NCBI GenBank assembly: GCA_020466095.1
Contig: CM035806.1
Location: 128,463,244 to 128,527,243 of the forward strand
Length of the DNA: 64,000 nucleotides
Direction: 5' to 3'
DNA from: Chlorops oryzae
Taxonomy: Eukaryota; Arthropoda; Insecta; Diptera; Chloropidae
The notes under the pieces were generated by a model, which saw only the letters and a list, made by a program, of their open reading frames with translations, was not told where the DNA came from and did not search any database. The position numbers and the translations under genes were made by a program. Each line of letters begins with the position of its first letter. Within the stretch, counting starts at the first letter, position 1. Positions 22,601 through 34,106 of the stretch are shown here, one piece after another.

Positions 22601-22734
22601 TTAAATTAAATAATAATATAATATTAAAATCCCGAGAATCGTAATTTACGGAGATAATGAGTGAAATAATGAAAAAATTTATTATTTATTTTCCTTTTCA
22701 AAATAATTTTTTTTTTAACTATATTTTTTTTAAA

Positions 22735-22960
22735 GTATCATTTTCAAGTAAAAAAAAATTTTGGAGTGAAAAGTTCTTTACGCACGTTTCCCAAAATCCG
22801 AATAAACCATAAGCTTCAAAAAAGAGCATTTTGACGCTGACGAAATGGGGTTTGTTTGTTTAGCCCTAATGTTAAAGCGTTCGCCTAGCACGCTGGATGT
22901 CAGGCGCTTCATGTCGGTGGTTCGAAACTCGTGCGAAGAAAGCAAATGAAGACAAATTAG
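22735..22960. mobile_element. tRNA-bearing element, inverted fragment (copy 3)
   Basis: TTCTTTACGCACGTTTCCCA is the complement of a block in copy 1. The orientation is opposite to copies 1 and 2, and its tRNA-like part correspondingly reads on the plus strand. Ends with the CCCTGCAG terminus were not found. Confidence 0.55.
22866..22935 (+). tRNA. tRNA-like sequence in element copy 3
   Basis: AATGTTAAAGCGTTCGCCTA and GGTGGTTCGAAACTCG resemble A-box and B-box regions. The cloverleaf is imperfect. Confidence 0.4.
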
Positions 22961-23245
22961 TGAAGACGAAAATTGAGAAAAATGAAATAAATTAATAAAA
23001 TAACTATATTAATAAAAACTAAAAAATTTAGAAATAAATAAAAAGAGAAAAAAAACAAAATTTTTTTCTTAATTTAATTGTGAAAAAGATTTTTCCTCTA
23101 TTTTTACTAGAAATCATCTAAATTTAATTGAGACGGAAATTCCACTTAAATTAAGTCGGAGACTCTTGGATAAAAACCATAGAGAAATCATCTAAATTTT
23201 GTTCATAGATTTCATAGGTCTTTTAGGTGGACTTTTTGCCTGTGT

Positions 23246-24514
23246 GGGTTACGTCGATTATCACTCATATTCTCAACCTTGCACGCACACACACCTGCAT
23301 ATGACGGCGTCCCACACCTGTTTTCTACACAAAACACCTGCGTGCGCGTATCGTTTCGGTGTCGGGGTCGATGTCGTTGTCGTCGTCGTCGTCGTCGCGT
23401 CGTCGTCGTCGGTGAATCGGTGTTTCATCGACTGTGGGTGTTAACCGCATTCACTTGAATTGCTCAGCTCAGTGGCTGTTTTAGATATTTTAGCAGTAAG
23501 CCCCTGGAACGGTGAATTACTGATACCTATTAATTACTCATAAGAAGTGGCAACAATCATTGTTGCGTTATCTTAAAGAAACTATTTTATTCTGTTGCTT
23601 TATATATGTATGGGTGGCTTTGCAGCGACAAAGCTTTATACTTATTATAAGAAAAGTTAAATAGTGAGCATAAATTTGATCGAAGAGCACAAAATAGGGC
23701 TAAAAAAAATAAGTATACTTTTTGCTGGCAGCTGAATTGCGCCAACTGGTGGCATTGGCATTATGACGAGTCCTGAGCTAACAGTTTTAAAGGCATATCA
23801 ATCATAAGACAGCCTGGAATCTGTATCAAAAAGCTACGAAATTTTTTCATAGGTACAATAAGAAGACCCCAAAAGAGAAAAGATGATTTCCAAATTTCCC
23901 AATTTCGTAATGCACTTCGGTATGATCTCATGAAAACGGCGAAAACAAAGTGCACAAAGAAAAAATTATAACTTACGGAAAGCGGAAATTAACTTTAATT
24001 TCCTCAATTTTGTGTTAATTTGCTTCTTCATACATAGTTTTGTTTGCCTTTGCTTTGTAATCTGTACAGTTTTTGGAAGCTGCTGCCGCCTTACTTGGCG
24101 TTGGTGTTTTTCCCTATCAATTGGATAACATCCATATACATATGTATGTATGTATATATGTATGGATGCATGTATGACATAATGCCTACACCGAACGCAA
24201 CGAGTTGGCACAATAAGCATTGATGTAGGTAAACTGATTTTTGGCTTGTTAATTTCATACTTGGCATCAGCAGGATATACATACATACATATTATATATA
24301 CCTACTTATTAGTTCAATGCGCATCTTGTAACAGGCAGAAAAACATAAGCGAGTGCATACACATACGTACACATACACTCACTATTCTTAGTAATATTGC
24401 CTGCTGACGCTGGCATAAAAGTGCGCACATATGTATGTATGTTGCCACGCCTACAAATGAAATAAATATACATATGAAGGCATTCATGTGAAACTACTTC
24501 AAGCTTTTCATTTG
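23246..24514. repeat. 1.25-kb direct duplication, copy 2
   Basis: Counterpart of 20751-21994 in the same orientation, 2495 bp downstream. It carries a longer GTCGTC tract and an extra TACGTACACA unit. The spacer between the copies holds the mini-me fragment and tRNA-element copy 3. Confidence 0.85.
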
Positions 24515-26057
24515 TACATCTATGCCCAATGAAGCGTAGCAAGATTCGGAGTTTGGAGAATCGAAGCAATTACGACTTGAAAATCAAGGTCCAACCTCGA
24601 TTGCAAAGTACGGACGATAATAGTCTTGATCTGTCCACTGCCATGCCCACATAAATAAGAGAGTTTTCGCAACCAAAACAGGCAATGGTATGTTGGATTA
24701 AATTTTGGCACTGAGGTTGCCTGTAGCGGAAATCTAGTGGTTTGGAAAAATCAGAGTACCTCCGCATTGCCATGCCCTCAAATGGGACTGTACATATGTA
24801 TGTATGTATGTATACGTCCATTACTACTGAGCCATTAATAGGTATTTCTTATTCGTAGCTAATGCGGAACGCCATAAAAGAATCGTAAGTTGAGTATTTC
24901 ACAGTCGGGTCCGACTAACTCGAGCTTTTTGCTTTGCTTTTCTTTTGTTTTTTTTTTTTTATCGAATTCAGTGGTAATAGGCTTATATGGCTCTTTTGAT
25001 CAAGCGAGTCGGATCGAATGGAATGGAGTTAAATAGGTGGAGATTAAGTCAACAGCAAACAGCGGAGGCAGCTGAATTGGCTGCATGAATTCTTTGTTTA
25101 TTGAATGATGGAATGCCGGAAAGATGATTGAATGACGGTGTAATGAAACGACGGAAAGGCAAAGCAATATTACTAAGTATTTCACATACATACATACCTA
25201 TTGATTTTCCATATCACAAAACGAACAGTCGAAGTACATTTCATCACTAAGCACAATGTGCTGCCGTCGATTTTTTACCAAAGGCCCATTTTAATATGTG
25301 ATTTTTAGCATATTATATACCACAGTTTTTATTTTGGATGTAAAATATAATCTGTTTGCGTAAATACATACATATGTATGTGCATATGTAAATATATTTG
25401 CGGATGACATCAAATCGAAAATTTTTTATTATTGGCCAAGGTTACTGCAGTTGCAAAAGAAATGGAAAAATTTTAAATATTTAAAAAGTTCCATGAGGAA
25501 CAAAAAGAATTCAATAAGCATCCAAATAAAAGAGCTTAAGTATTCTTTACAAAACTTAGTCAATTACACTACACCACAAATTTTCAACAATTCTCATATA
25601 CTCGACATTTGATACATCATTTCTATGTAGAACCCAAATATGAAGTCAGATATTGTACAAAAGTAGAACAGTTTTTGAGATATTGCAAAATTGCCGGTTT
25701 TTTGGTAACAGAAAAAGACGGGCTCACTTTTTATGTAAACTCTTCAATATTTGAAAACCGATTTTTATTTTAGTTTTATCAAATGAAAGAAAATAAAATA
25801 ATCTTTTCTAAAGTGAAAAAGTTATTTAAATTCGTCGAAAAACAAAAGAGTTATGCTCGCTCAAAGTCTATAATTTGTGTAAATTTTCGTACGTTTTGGC
25901 TATTTACAACTTTTACATACTTTTTTGTAACATAAAACAAAAATATCCTCCTTATTTCGCCATGTTAATCAATATTTTATTTTATGACGAACATTTTTAG
26001 CCTATTTTGATTCAAATTAATGGAAAAATAACTGAGTTTTTCGCAATTAAGCAAAAA
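24515..26057. other. Spacer without a supported gene
   Basis: CATA/TGTA-rich sequence, a T run near 24945 and AT-rich DNA. At about 25215-25300, minus strand, a short stretch could read IVLSDEMYFDCS, reminiscent of a Tc1/mariner transposase SDE motif, but it is too short to call. Confidence 0.4.
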
Positions 26058-26946
26058 ACAAGTAAGGGTGTTATATTCAGGCGAGCCTGACAATAAAATA
26101 CCCGACACAGACACACATGTTTAAATAATTTTTGAACCACGCCCAAAACACAGGACCACTAAGTAAGAATTCAAGAGGTTTTTAAGGCCATTAGGGGCCC
26201 AATATACAGACTTTTATTGAACTTCTTTATGAAAACCGCCCTTTTGCCACGCCTACTTTTCCCATTTTTTTGTTTTCTAATCGGAGGCCTTAATAAACGT
26301 TCAAATTCTAAGTTTCAGTAAAATATCCAAAAAAATCCGATTTGGGGCAGTTATGAGATTTTTGTTGACAGACCCTATGGTACTGGAGGTACCTTTATAA
26401 TGGACCTATCAAAAAAATTTTTGGAGAGGATGTTTATGGCTACAAAGGAAGCAGAACTGCCAAATTTCGTGTAAGTCCCATTTGAAATTCGGGTGTAGGA
26501 GGCAATTTTTTAAAAACGCCCTTCGGCCACGCCCACTTTTCCAATTTTTTGAAATTGAATAAATTGACTTCAAATATGTTCAACTATCAAATTTCATCAA
26601 AATATCTTGAAAAACTTCGCTTTAAGAGCAGTTTTTGTGATTTTCGTAACAGACCCTAGTACTGGAGGTATCCCTAAAAATGGTCCGATCGGGTCCATTC
26701 TCGAACTTGTTCTTACTCATGTGCTTGTGAGTACGCATATCCAATTTCATCAAGATAGCTCAACTCCTTAGATAAGAAAACTGTATACAAACAGACGGAC
26801 AGACAGACGGACATGGCTAAATCGAATCTCCTGGTGACGCTGATCATTTCTATATATATTTTGTATGGTCTATCTCAACTGGTTCTGGGTGTTACACACA
26901 ACCACACAAACGCAATATACCCTCGACACAGAGTGTGTCGGGTATA
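26058..26946 (-). mobile_element. mini-me/DINE-like element A
   Basis: The terminus ACAAGTAAGGGTGTTATATT is followed by the hairpin TCAGGCGAGCCTGA. Internal GGAGGTA.C and CACGCCCAC blocks follow, then GGACAGACAGACGGAC, a core with CGAATCTCCTGG and a short TA tract. It ends ACACAGAGTGTGTCGGGTAT. The (GTCY)n plus core plus (TA)n order is the signature of dipteran mini-me elements. It is non-autonomous. Confidence 0.75.
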
Positions 26947-27943
<997 letters not shown>

Positions 27944-27950
27944 AAGCGCG

Positions 27951-28560
27951 TTTTTATTCACTGTAAACTAAAAGTGTTTTGATGACTGGAATGGTAACAG
28001 TCTGGCGTTTGAGCATTTGAAGAAAAGTTTTCCAAATTTATCGAACGCAAAAATAAAACAAGGTGTGTTTGTGGGCCCGCAAATTAAAAAAATCCTCAAG
28101 GACACGAATTTCGGTTGGACGTTATCTGCGGATGAGGCGGACACATTTGAGTCATTTCGTGCTCTTTGCTCTGGATTCTTATGAAACTATAAAAGACCAG
28201 ATTACGAGGATGTCATAGAAAAATTTGTTGAAAAACTGTGAGAAAAATAGGTAAAATTTTCGCATTTTCATCTTTTTTACTTTCGTGTTTAAATGCATTA
28301 CATTTTGTTCAAACAGGCGTAATATGTTTTTAAAAATACACTTCCTTCATTCTCATTTGCATTTTTTTGCAAATAATCCTGGTGATGAAAGTGACGAACA
28401 CGGTTAGCGTTTTCATCAAGAAATTTAACAAATGGAATCGCGCTACCAAGGGATTGTAACGAAGCGATGATTGTTGGTTTCTTATCCGAGAAACGGATAA
28501 TAATGCGAAGCGCCAAAAAAAATTGCCCTCAAAACATTTTTAGTTTACAGTGAATAAAAA
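27951..28560. mobile_element. TIR element carrying an orphan protein fragment
   Basis: TIRs are TTTTTATTCACTGTAAAC at the left and its exact complement at the right (610 bp). It carries the coding fragment at 28002-28241. It follows mini-me B almost directly. Confidence 0.7.
28002..28241 (+). pseudogene. Fragment of arthropod mobile-element protein with GPQIK motif
   Basis: The 80-codon frame reads FEHLKKSFPNLSNAKIKQG, VFVGPQIKKILKD, SFRALCSGFL, then a stop, then NYKRPDYEDVIEKFVEKL. This resembles the pattern F..L...FP.LS.AKIK.G.FVGPQI....F......FLGN found in many uncharacterised arthropod proteins (from memory, no search). The in-frame TGA replaces the glycine of the FLGN motif. The full-length protein would be several hundred residues, so this is a remnant. 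Confidence 0.55.
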
Positions 28561-28567
28561 ATGTGCA

Positions 28568-28990
28568 TCAAGTTAGCTTGCACTTTTTCGAATTTCCCGA
28601 AAAAAAATATATTGTGCTGTAAAGTGCCCAGTTTGTGCTATCATGTGCCGTTTCGAAAAAAAATATCCTCAAGGGATGCCATTTTTATGAGGAGGTCCTT
28701 TTTTTTGGTGTCAAATTAGCTTGCACTTTTTCGAATTTCCAAAAAAAAATTATTGTGCTGTAATGTACCATTTTGTGCTAACATGTGCCGTTACGAAAAA
28801 AAAAATTTCTCAAGGGATGCCATTTTTATGAGGAGGTCCTTTTTTTGGTGTCAAGTTAGCTTGCACTTTTTCGAATTTCCCAAAAAAAACTATTTTGTCT
28901 GTATTGTGCCCAGTTTGTGCTATCATGTGCCGTTTCGAAAAAAAATTCCTCAAGGGATGCCATTTTTATGAGGAGGTCCTTTTTTTTGGT
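28568..28990. repeat. Three tandem copies of a ~140-bp unit
   Basis: Each unit has AGCTTGCACTTTTTCGAATT, ATGTGCCGTT.CGAAAAAA and CTCAAGGGATGCCATTTTTA, ending GAGGAGGTCC with a T run. The last unit is followed by ATCCGGGTTCAATCCTGCC, a B-box-like sequence (28990-29025). Confidence 0.8.
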
Positions 28991-29029
28991 GATCCGGAGA
29001 TCCGGGTTCAATCCTGCCCGAACCTTATA

Positions 29030-29539
29030 CATATTTTTTTTTAAAGGTAATTGCTTTCGCTCTTGTAGGATAAGCGAAAGAGAGGGAAATTAAGAGTTAA
29101 TTTCATAAATATTAAATTATTTCAAAATTTCGCCTAAAAGTATGCTATTAAATATTTCGATATTTAAATTCATAAATATATATTTAAGCTAAATCCTAAA
29201 AGTTGGCAAAAAAGCATGTAGAAAAAATATTGCTTTTTTGAGTTTTAAACGGTTATAGCTCCCTAATGCGGCATTTTATCACAATAGTGTTTTGGGAAGA
29301 ATTGTTAGGCCTTATCCAGAGTACATTATTGTGTTATATTAGAATACCCAAACTTCAACTCATATATAGATAGGAGCCAAAAAGTGGTCAATAAAAACTT
29401 TAAAAAAATTTTGCATGAAGGCGTATACCGATAACTCAAAAAAACTAATGATGCAGTTCGATTCCTCGTGCCCGAAATAAGGGGGAAACCGTTAAATTCG
29501 ATCTTGTCTTCTTAAATTTTTGAAAAAAACTATCACAGT
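29030..29539. other. Spacer
   Basis: AT-rich, no gene or repeat structure recognised. Confidence 0.4.
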
Positions 29540-29955
29540 GTAATTAGATAAAATTTGCTCATATTATTGAGGAACGCTAAAGCATGCGTCGAATATGACC
29601 GATTCTCAAAAAGTTTGAATTCCACCACAGAGCAGCTGATATACATAATATTCAGTGATATCATAACTAAAATTTCTCGATACATAACTAGTGGCTCAAG
29701 TACTTATTACATATCATGATAAATAGAATGCATAAACTATATATTTTTGGAGCTCTTCTGAATGAAAAGTGTACAGAATTGCATAAACTGCCATAAAAAA
29801 CTAAAAACGTTTTACATTAACAAGTAAACATTTAAAAATTTCAACGCAAGTATGTTGAGTTACAAATTTCAGTGAATACTCAAAAAATTATAGCGTCACT
29901 AGTTCACCACGGATTTCCGTTGTTGTTGTAAGTGTCCACTATATTACTATATGGG
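29540..29955. mobile_element. Repeat R, copy 2 (left-truncated)
   Basis: It matches 3882-4301 from AATTAGATAAAAT to CTATATTACTATATGG. The common right end supports that terminus as a true element end. Confidence 0.75.
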
Positions 29956-30784
29956 CACAACAATCAAGACGACGCACAGTGTGGAAGGCTCACACATTTC
30001 GTGGAAAAAAGCAGAAGGAGAATGAAAGTAAAAATTAGCACACTTGGCAGGCAAAAAAAGAGCGAGAGAGAAATACTTTTGGTGAGTACCTAAGTGAAAA
30101 ATTATCATTTTGGTGGGTACCCAAGACCGTGTTGAAAAGAGCCAAAATAGAAACGGCTCCTGAGTGACATATATAGTAATATATGATAACCATAGAATAA
30201 GTAATAATATAGAAGGAGCGTCTGAACGATTGCTTCGTTGCGCATAATAGGCGCGGGTGGTAAGGAAGATGTGGAAGAAACGAAACTCTCTCTCATTCTT
30301 AATCCTATTGATTCTCACAGCAGAACCCGCTCATAACGTATTTGCATGGTATGAGCGAAAATAATCGATATTTTGACTTTAAAGTCCTATAACTTTTGAT
30401 ACTATTAACTCTCTTCACATTCATTTATTTATTAATTTAATGAATAGAAACCACTAACCGATATTAATGGTTATAGTTTTAAAAAACTCGTCATAGATTG
30501 AGGTTTGCGGCATTTGACTCGAAAATTTATTTTTTTCTACTAGGGTCATTATTTGGCCAGTTAGGGGATGGAACCCAAAATTCAGTTTTAAAAAAAAGTA
30601 ATAATTATAACATATTATTAAAACATACCAAAAACTAATCCAATATTTTTCATATTAGGCTCGTTTAAAAGGTAATTTTGTAAATTTTTCGAATATGCAT
30701 ACTGAACATGCTCGGTCTTGTTCCTACGGCATCTATATTATAGGTTGAAGTTCGTGAGGCATTTTTCTTTAATTTAAGCCTCTT
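29956..30784. other. Spacer
   Basis: No gene supported. The open frames here have no family signature. Confidence 0.4.
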
Positions 30785-31235
30785 TTTGTATGGGGACCCC
30801 CCTAAGGAGGGGAGATAGAGGGTAGGTATGTTTGAAGAAAATATTTGGGGTAAAAAAATAATGGGGGTCGGTCATATATATCATCCCCCTAGGAGGGGTT
30901 TGACTGTAGTTACAGCCATTTTGTATGAAATTGTGATAAAATTAAGGTAATTTTGTTTGGGTGACCCCCTAAGGAGGGGAGATAGGGGGTCAGTATGTTG
31001 CGAAAAAATGTTAGGGAGACAAAGTTAATGGGGGGTCGGTCAAACATTTGACTTCTCTAGGGGCACTCTGGGGCTAGTTATGACAGTGGGGGGAAAATTC
31101 ATATAAAAATTACTTTTGTATGAGAGCTCCCTTAAGGAGTGGAGATAGGGGGAAGGTATGTTTGGATAAATTGTTGGGAATAAAAAAATAATGGTAGTTG
31201 GTCTTACATTTGACCCCTCTAGGAGCGACTCTGCT
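30785..31235. repeat. Three degenerate ~175-bp repeats rich in GGGG and CCCC
   Basis: Each unit has CCTAAGGAGGGGAGATAGGG (or a variant), a GTATGTT block, AATGGGGGTCGGTC and CCTCTAGGAG. The copies differ noticeably, so the array is old. Confidence 0.7.
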
Positions 31236-32036
31236 TACAGTAACATAAAAAATTTGGAAAAAAATCAAAAATTAAATTTTTCAAATGACTTGGTGCGTGA
31301 CATTTTTTTTTACCAAATAACCTTAAAATTAGTATTTTATGAAGTCTTTAATAAAATTTCATCGTACTTTGATACAGGAAAAGAGTTTCACAAAAAGTCA
31401 TCACCCTAATGTACACATGTAACATCAATTAGGCACTTCACTTTTCGATATCCTTTTGGCCATGGCTTTTTTTAGGCAAATTTTTTTGTTCATTCGAACT
31501 CTTTAAGCAAAATGCACACAACGAATGAAAAAATTTCCAAAATAATCGTTTATCGGCATGACGGGTTTTTTCTTCTATTAATTGTGTTTGTAGGCCAAAC
31601 GAGCCTACGTCTCTGGAGAGCATGAATGTACTCGACGATACAGTACCAGTACAGTGGTTGGAAAGTACGTTACGTTTAGGGTTGCCAACTTTCTAAGGGA
31701 AAAATAATGTATAAGCTTATTTAGTAATTAAAAGAAAAAGTATTTCTATATTCATGCTTATATTATAGAAAAAAAAAAAAAAAAACAGAACATACCAAAT
31801 ATTTAAGAAATACTTATATAAAAATAAATAACATGCTTTCATACGGCATACCATAAATTCAATTTAAATTGTCTCTCATACTGAAATACTAGTAACTTAC
31901 TAGTAGTAAGTTCACTTTTGTTCTTAAATTGTTTCAGCTTTTTACAACTATAATTAAAAATCTATTTGGATAAATAAGTATGTACTTAAGTTGCCAAAAT
32001 TGCGATTTTTGCGATTGAGCATGCAATCAATCTCAG
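31236..32036. other. Spacer
   Basis: AT-rich, with an A run near 31765-31785. No gene supported. Confidence 0.4.
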
Positions 32037-32209
32037 CACCGTCGAAACTCTCTATAGTGAATTTCAATGGACCTGAAAAATAAAATCGTCGATGAGAGAA
32101 TTTGTTGTTCGGAGAAAAAAGGCAATATAATGTAACGAAAAAGCCTTGAGAAGGTTCGCTATAGAAAGAAATTTGTTTTAGAGGAGATCGTTATAGAGAG
32201 TTTCGACTG
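32037..32209. mobile_element. pogo-like MITE (imperfect left end)
   Basis: GTCGAAACTCTCTATAGTG at the left is mirrored by CGTTATAGAGAGTTTCGACTG at the right. TA follows the right end. The left terminus has a base change in CAGT. Confidence 0.6.
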
Positions 32210-33990
32210 TATGTATTTTGTTCAATGAACTACATGATGTATGTTTGGTAAAAACTGCCGTACATATTAGTAATAAAGTATTTAAGCATACTTTATGGCT
32301 CCAAGAAAGTGTAAAGTATATCGATCAGAAATAAAGTAGTATACTATATTATATGGAATGGTTGGCAGCCCTAGTTACGTTATAGCATGAACTACAAAAA
32401 AAAGTCATATCTATCTTTATATTCCGATGGAAGATTCAATCCATCCCATAATAAATTACATAAATGACGAAAATAGAAATATGTAGATGACAAATGAAAT
32501 TAATTTAAAAATAAAACGACTGACGACTGACTCACCTGTTCGTTCTTGCGACGCAGATTTGTCTTATGTCTTCTGTTGTGCCTCCTCTCCTGAAATTCTT
32601 TTATTATGTAATAATATGATTTTGATTTATTCATTCAGTTCCGTTTTTCTCTGTAATTTCTATTTATCTATTTATTTATAATCCAGAAATTCATTTTTGT
32701 TATTTACAATCCTCTCCTTTGATCAATTAAATTTGTTTGTTTAGTTTGATTTGGTTTAGCTTTGATTAATTTCCGTCGCATCTGTGTGCCTTAAGGGATT
32801 TATTGTGTTCTTATTCGTCTCGATATTGAAACTGAAATTGACTTTGCCTGGGCCCGCAGGCAGTTTTGTTTTTGAATGTGAAGCATTACATCAAAACACA
32901 ATTAATGACTAAAATTTTCATTAAATTTGCTAAAAAATAAACCTTTGACATATTTTATCCTAAAATCACTCTAATTCCTAAAGCGTATCAGAACTTTTGA
33001 TTGCTAACGAACTGTGGTTCAATTCATACTTGTATCAAATATAGCAACTAGAAATAACTTTTGTGCGGCTCCCACAATTGAGCCATCTACAGAGATGAAA
33101 TGCAAAAGCATCATTTTTTAAACCTTCGTTAACGTGGGTCTGCTTGTGTGACAGAGATGGAGAGAGAATCCAAAATTTCTGTTGCTTTTTTAATACACTC
33201 GCATGACGCAATTCCGTTGACAAAAACAAAAAAACAAAAAAAAAATAAATAAATAAAAACATATAAAAAATACAAATAATGAAGCAAAACAAAACAAAAA
33301 TTGATAAAAGTTTCGTTTTTCAAAACGATTTAACTCGGAAGAGCTAAGTAAGGCTGACGGGTTGAATAGCACATCCAGTTTAGCCTTGTTAAACTCTTTT
33401 GGCAACGGGTACAACTCGTTCTAGCATTTGCTTGAAATCGATCAAAAAGTAAGCAGTGCATTCCCAACAAGCCATATGATATCATTATAAATAGTATCAG
33501 ATTTTCGGGAATGTATAGGTAGTAAGTATGTTTATATGTATATATACATACATATATCGAGCCATAGTCGCGAAAATAACGTTAGCGATATTTTTCGAAA
33601 TTTTGAGTTTGAATGCAACTTAGACACGAAGTAGTAGGTATATGATCCCAGCAAACAATTGTAGTCCTAAATGAGTCATTTATGAATCCTTATTCGCTTG
33701 TTATTATACGCTCATCATGATCTTATTAAGCAGTCCAAAAAGAACGTGCTTCCCGTCTTGCGAAGATCGTCCTATACGAGTCCGAAATCATGTACCGAAG
33801 TCGCCCATATTAGAGTCATATATGACCCCTCCTTCCGCACTCAGACTTATGAGTTTAAACAGACTCAAAAATTTTGAATGACACAAAAATTTGCTTTCAA
33901 AAAAATTTGTTAATCGATACACATATATTTATCGGATTTTAATTACGTATTTAAAATTTCAAATATAATTTTATTTTTTTATGCTTATTT
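32210..33990. other. Long spacer without a supported gene
   Basis: AT-rich DNA with A-rich tracts at 33225-33300. Short open frames such as 33190-33414 (minus) have no recognisable family. Nothing definite is seen. Confidence 0.4.
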
Positions 33991-34068
33991 CTCTGCTCTG
34001 TGTGGGATTTGAACCTCGCAACTATGGATTTCTAGTCATGCGCTCATCCATCGACACCGTGCTCGCCA
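33991..34068 (-). tRNA. tRNA-like sequence
   Basis: On the minus strand, GGCGAGCACGGTGTCGATGG resembles the acceptor and D region, CTAGAAATCCATAG the anticodon-arm region, and CGAGGTTCAAATCCCACAC the T arm with a good B box. It sits just left of the hAT element at 34107. Confidence 0.5.
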
Positions 34069-34106
34069 AATCAAAAGTCAAAGATTTTTTTTTTATAAGT
34101 TTAAAG

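Noticed and set aside
25215..25300. Possible Tc1/mariner SDE motif on minus
   Set aside because: Only about 20 residues resemble a transposase and no ends or other motifs are nearby.
28298..28516. 72-codon open frame on minus inside the TIR element
   Set aside because: It lies opposite the orphan fragment's downstream region and has no similarity I can name.
33035..33414. Overlapping Phe-rich frames on minus
   Set aside because: They are produced by A-rich DNA at 33225-33300.
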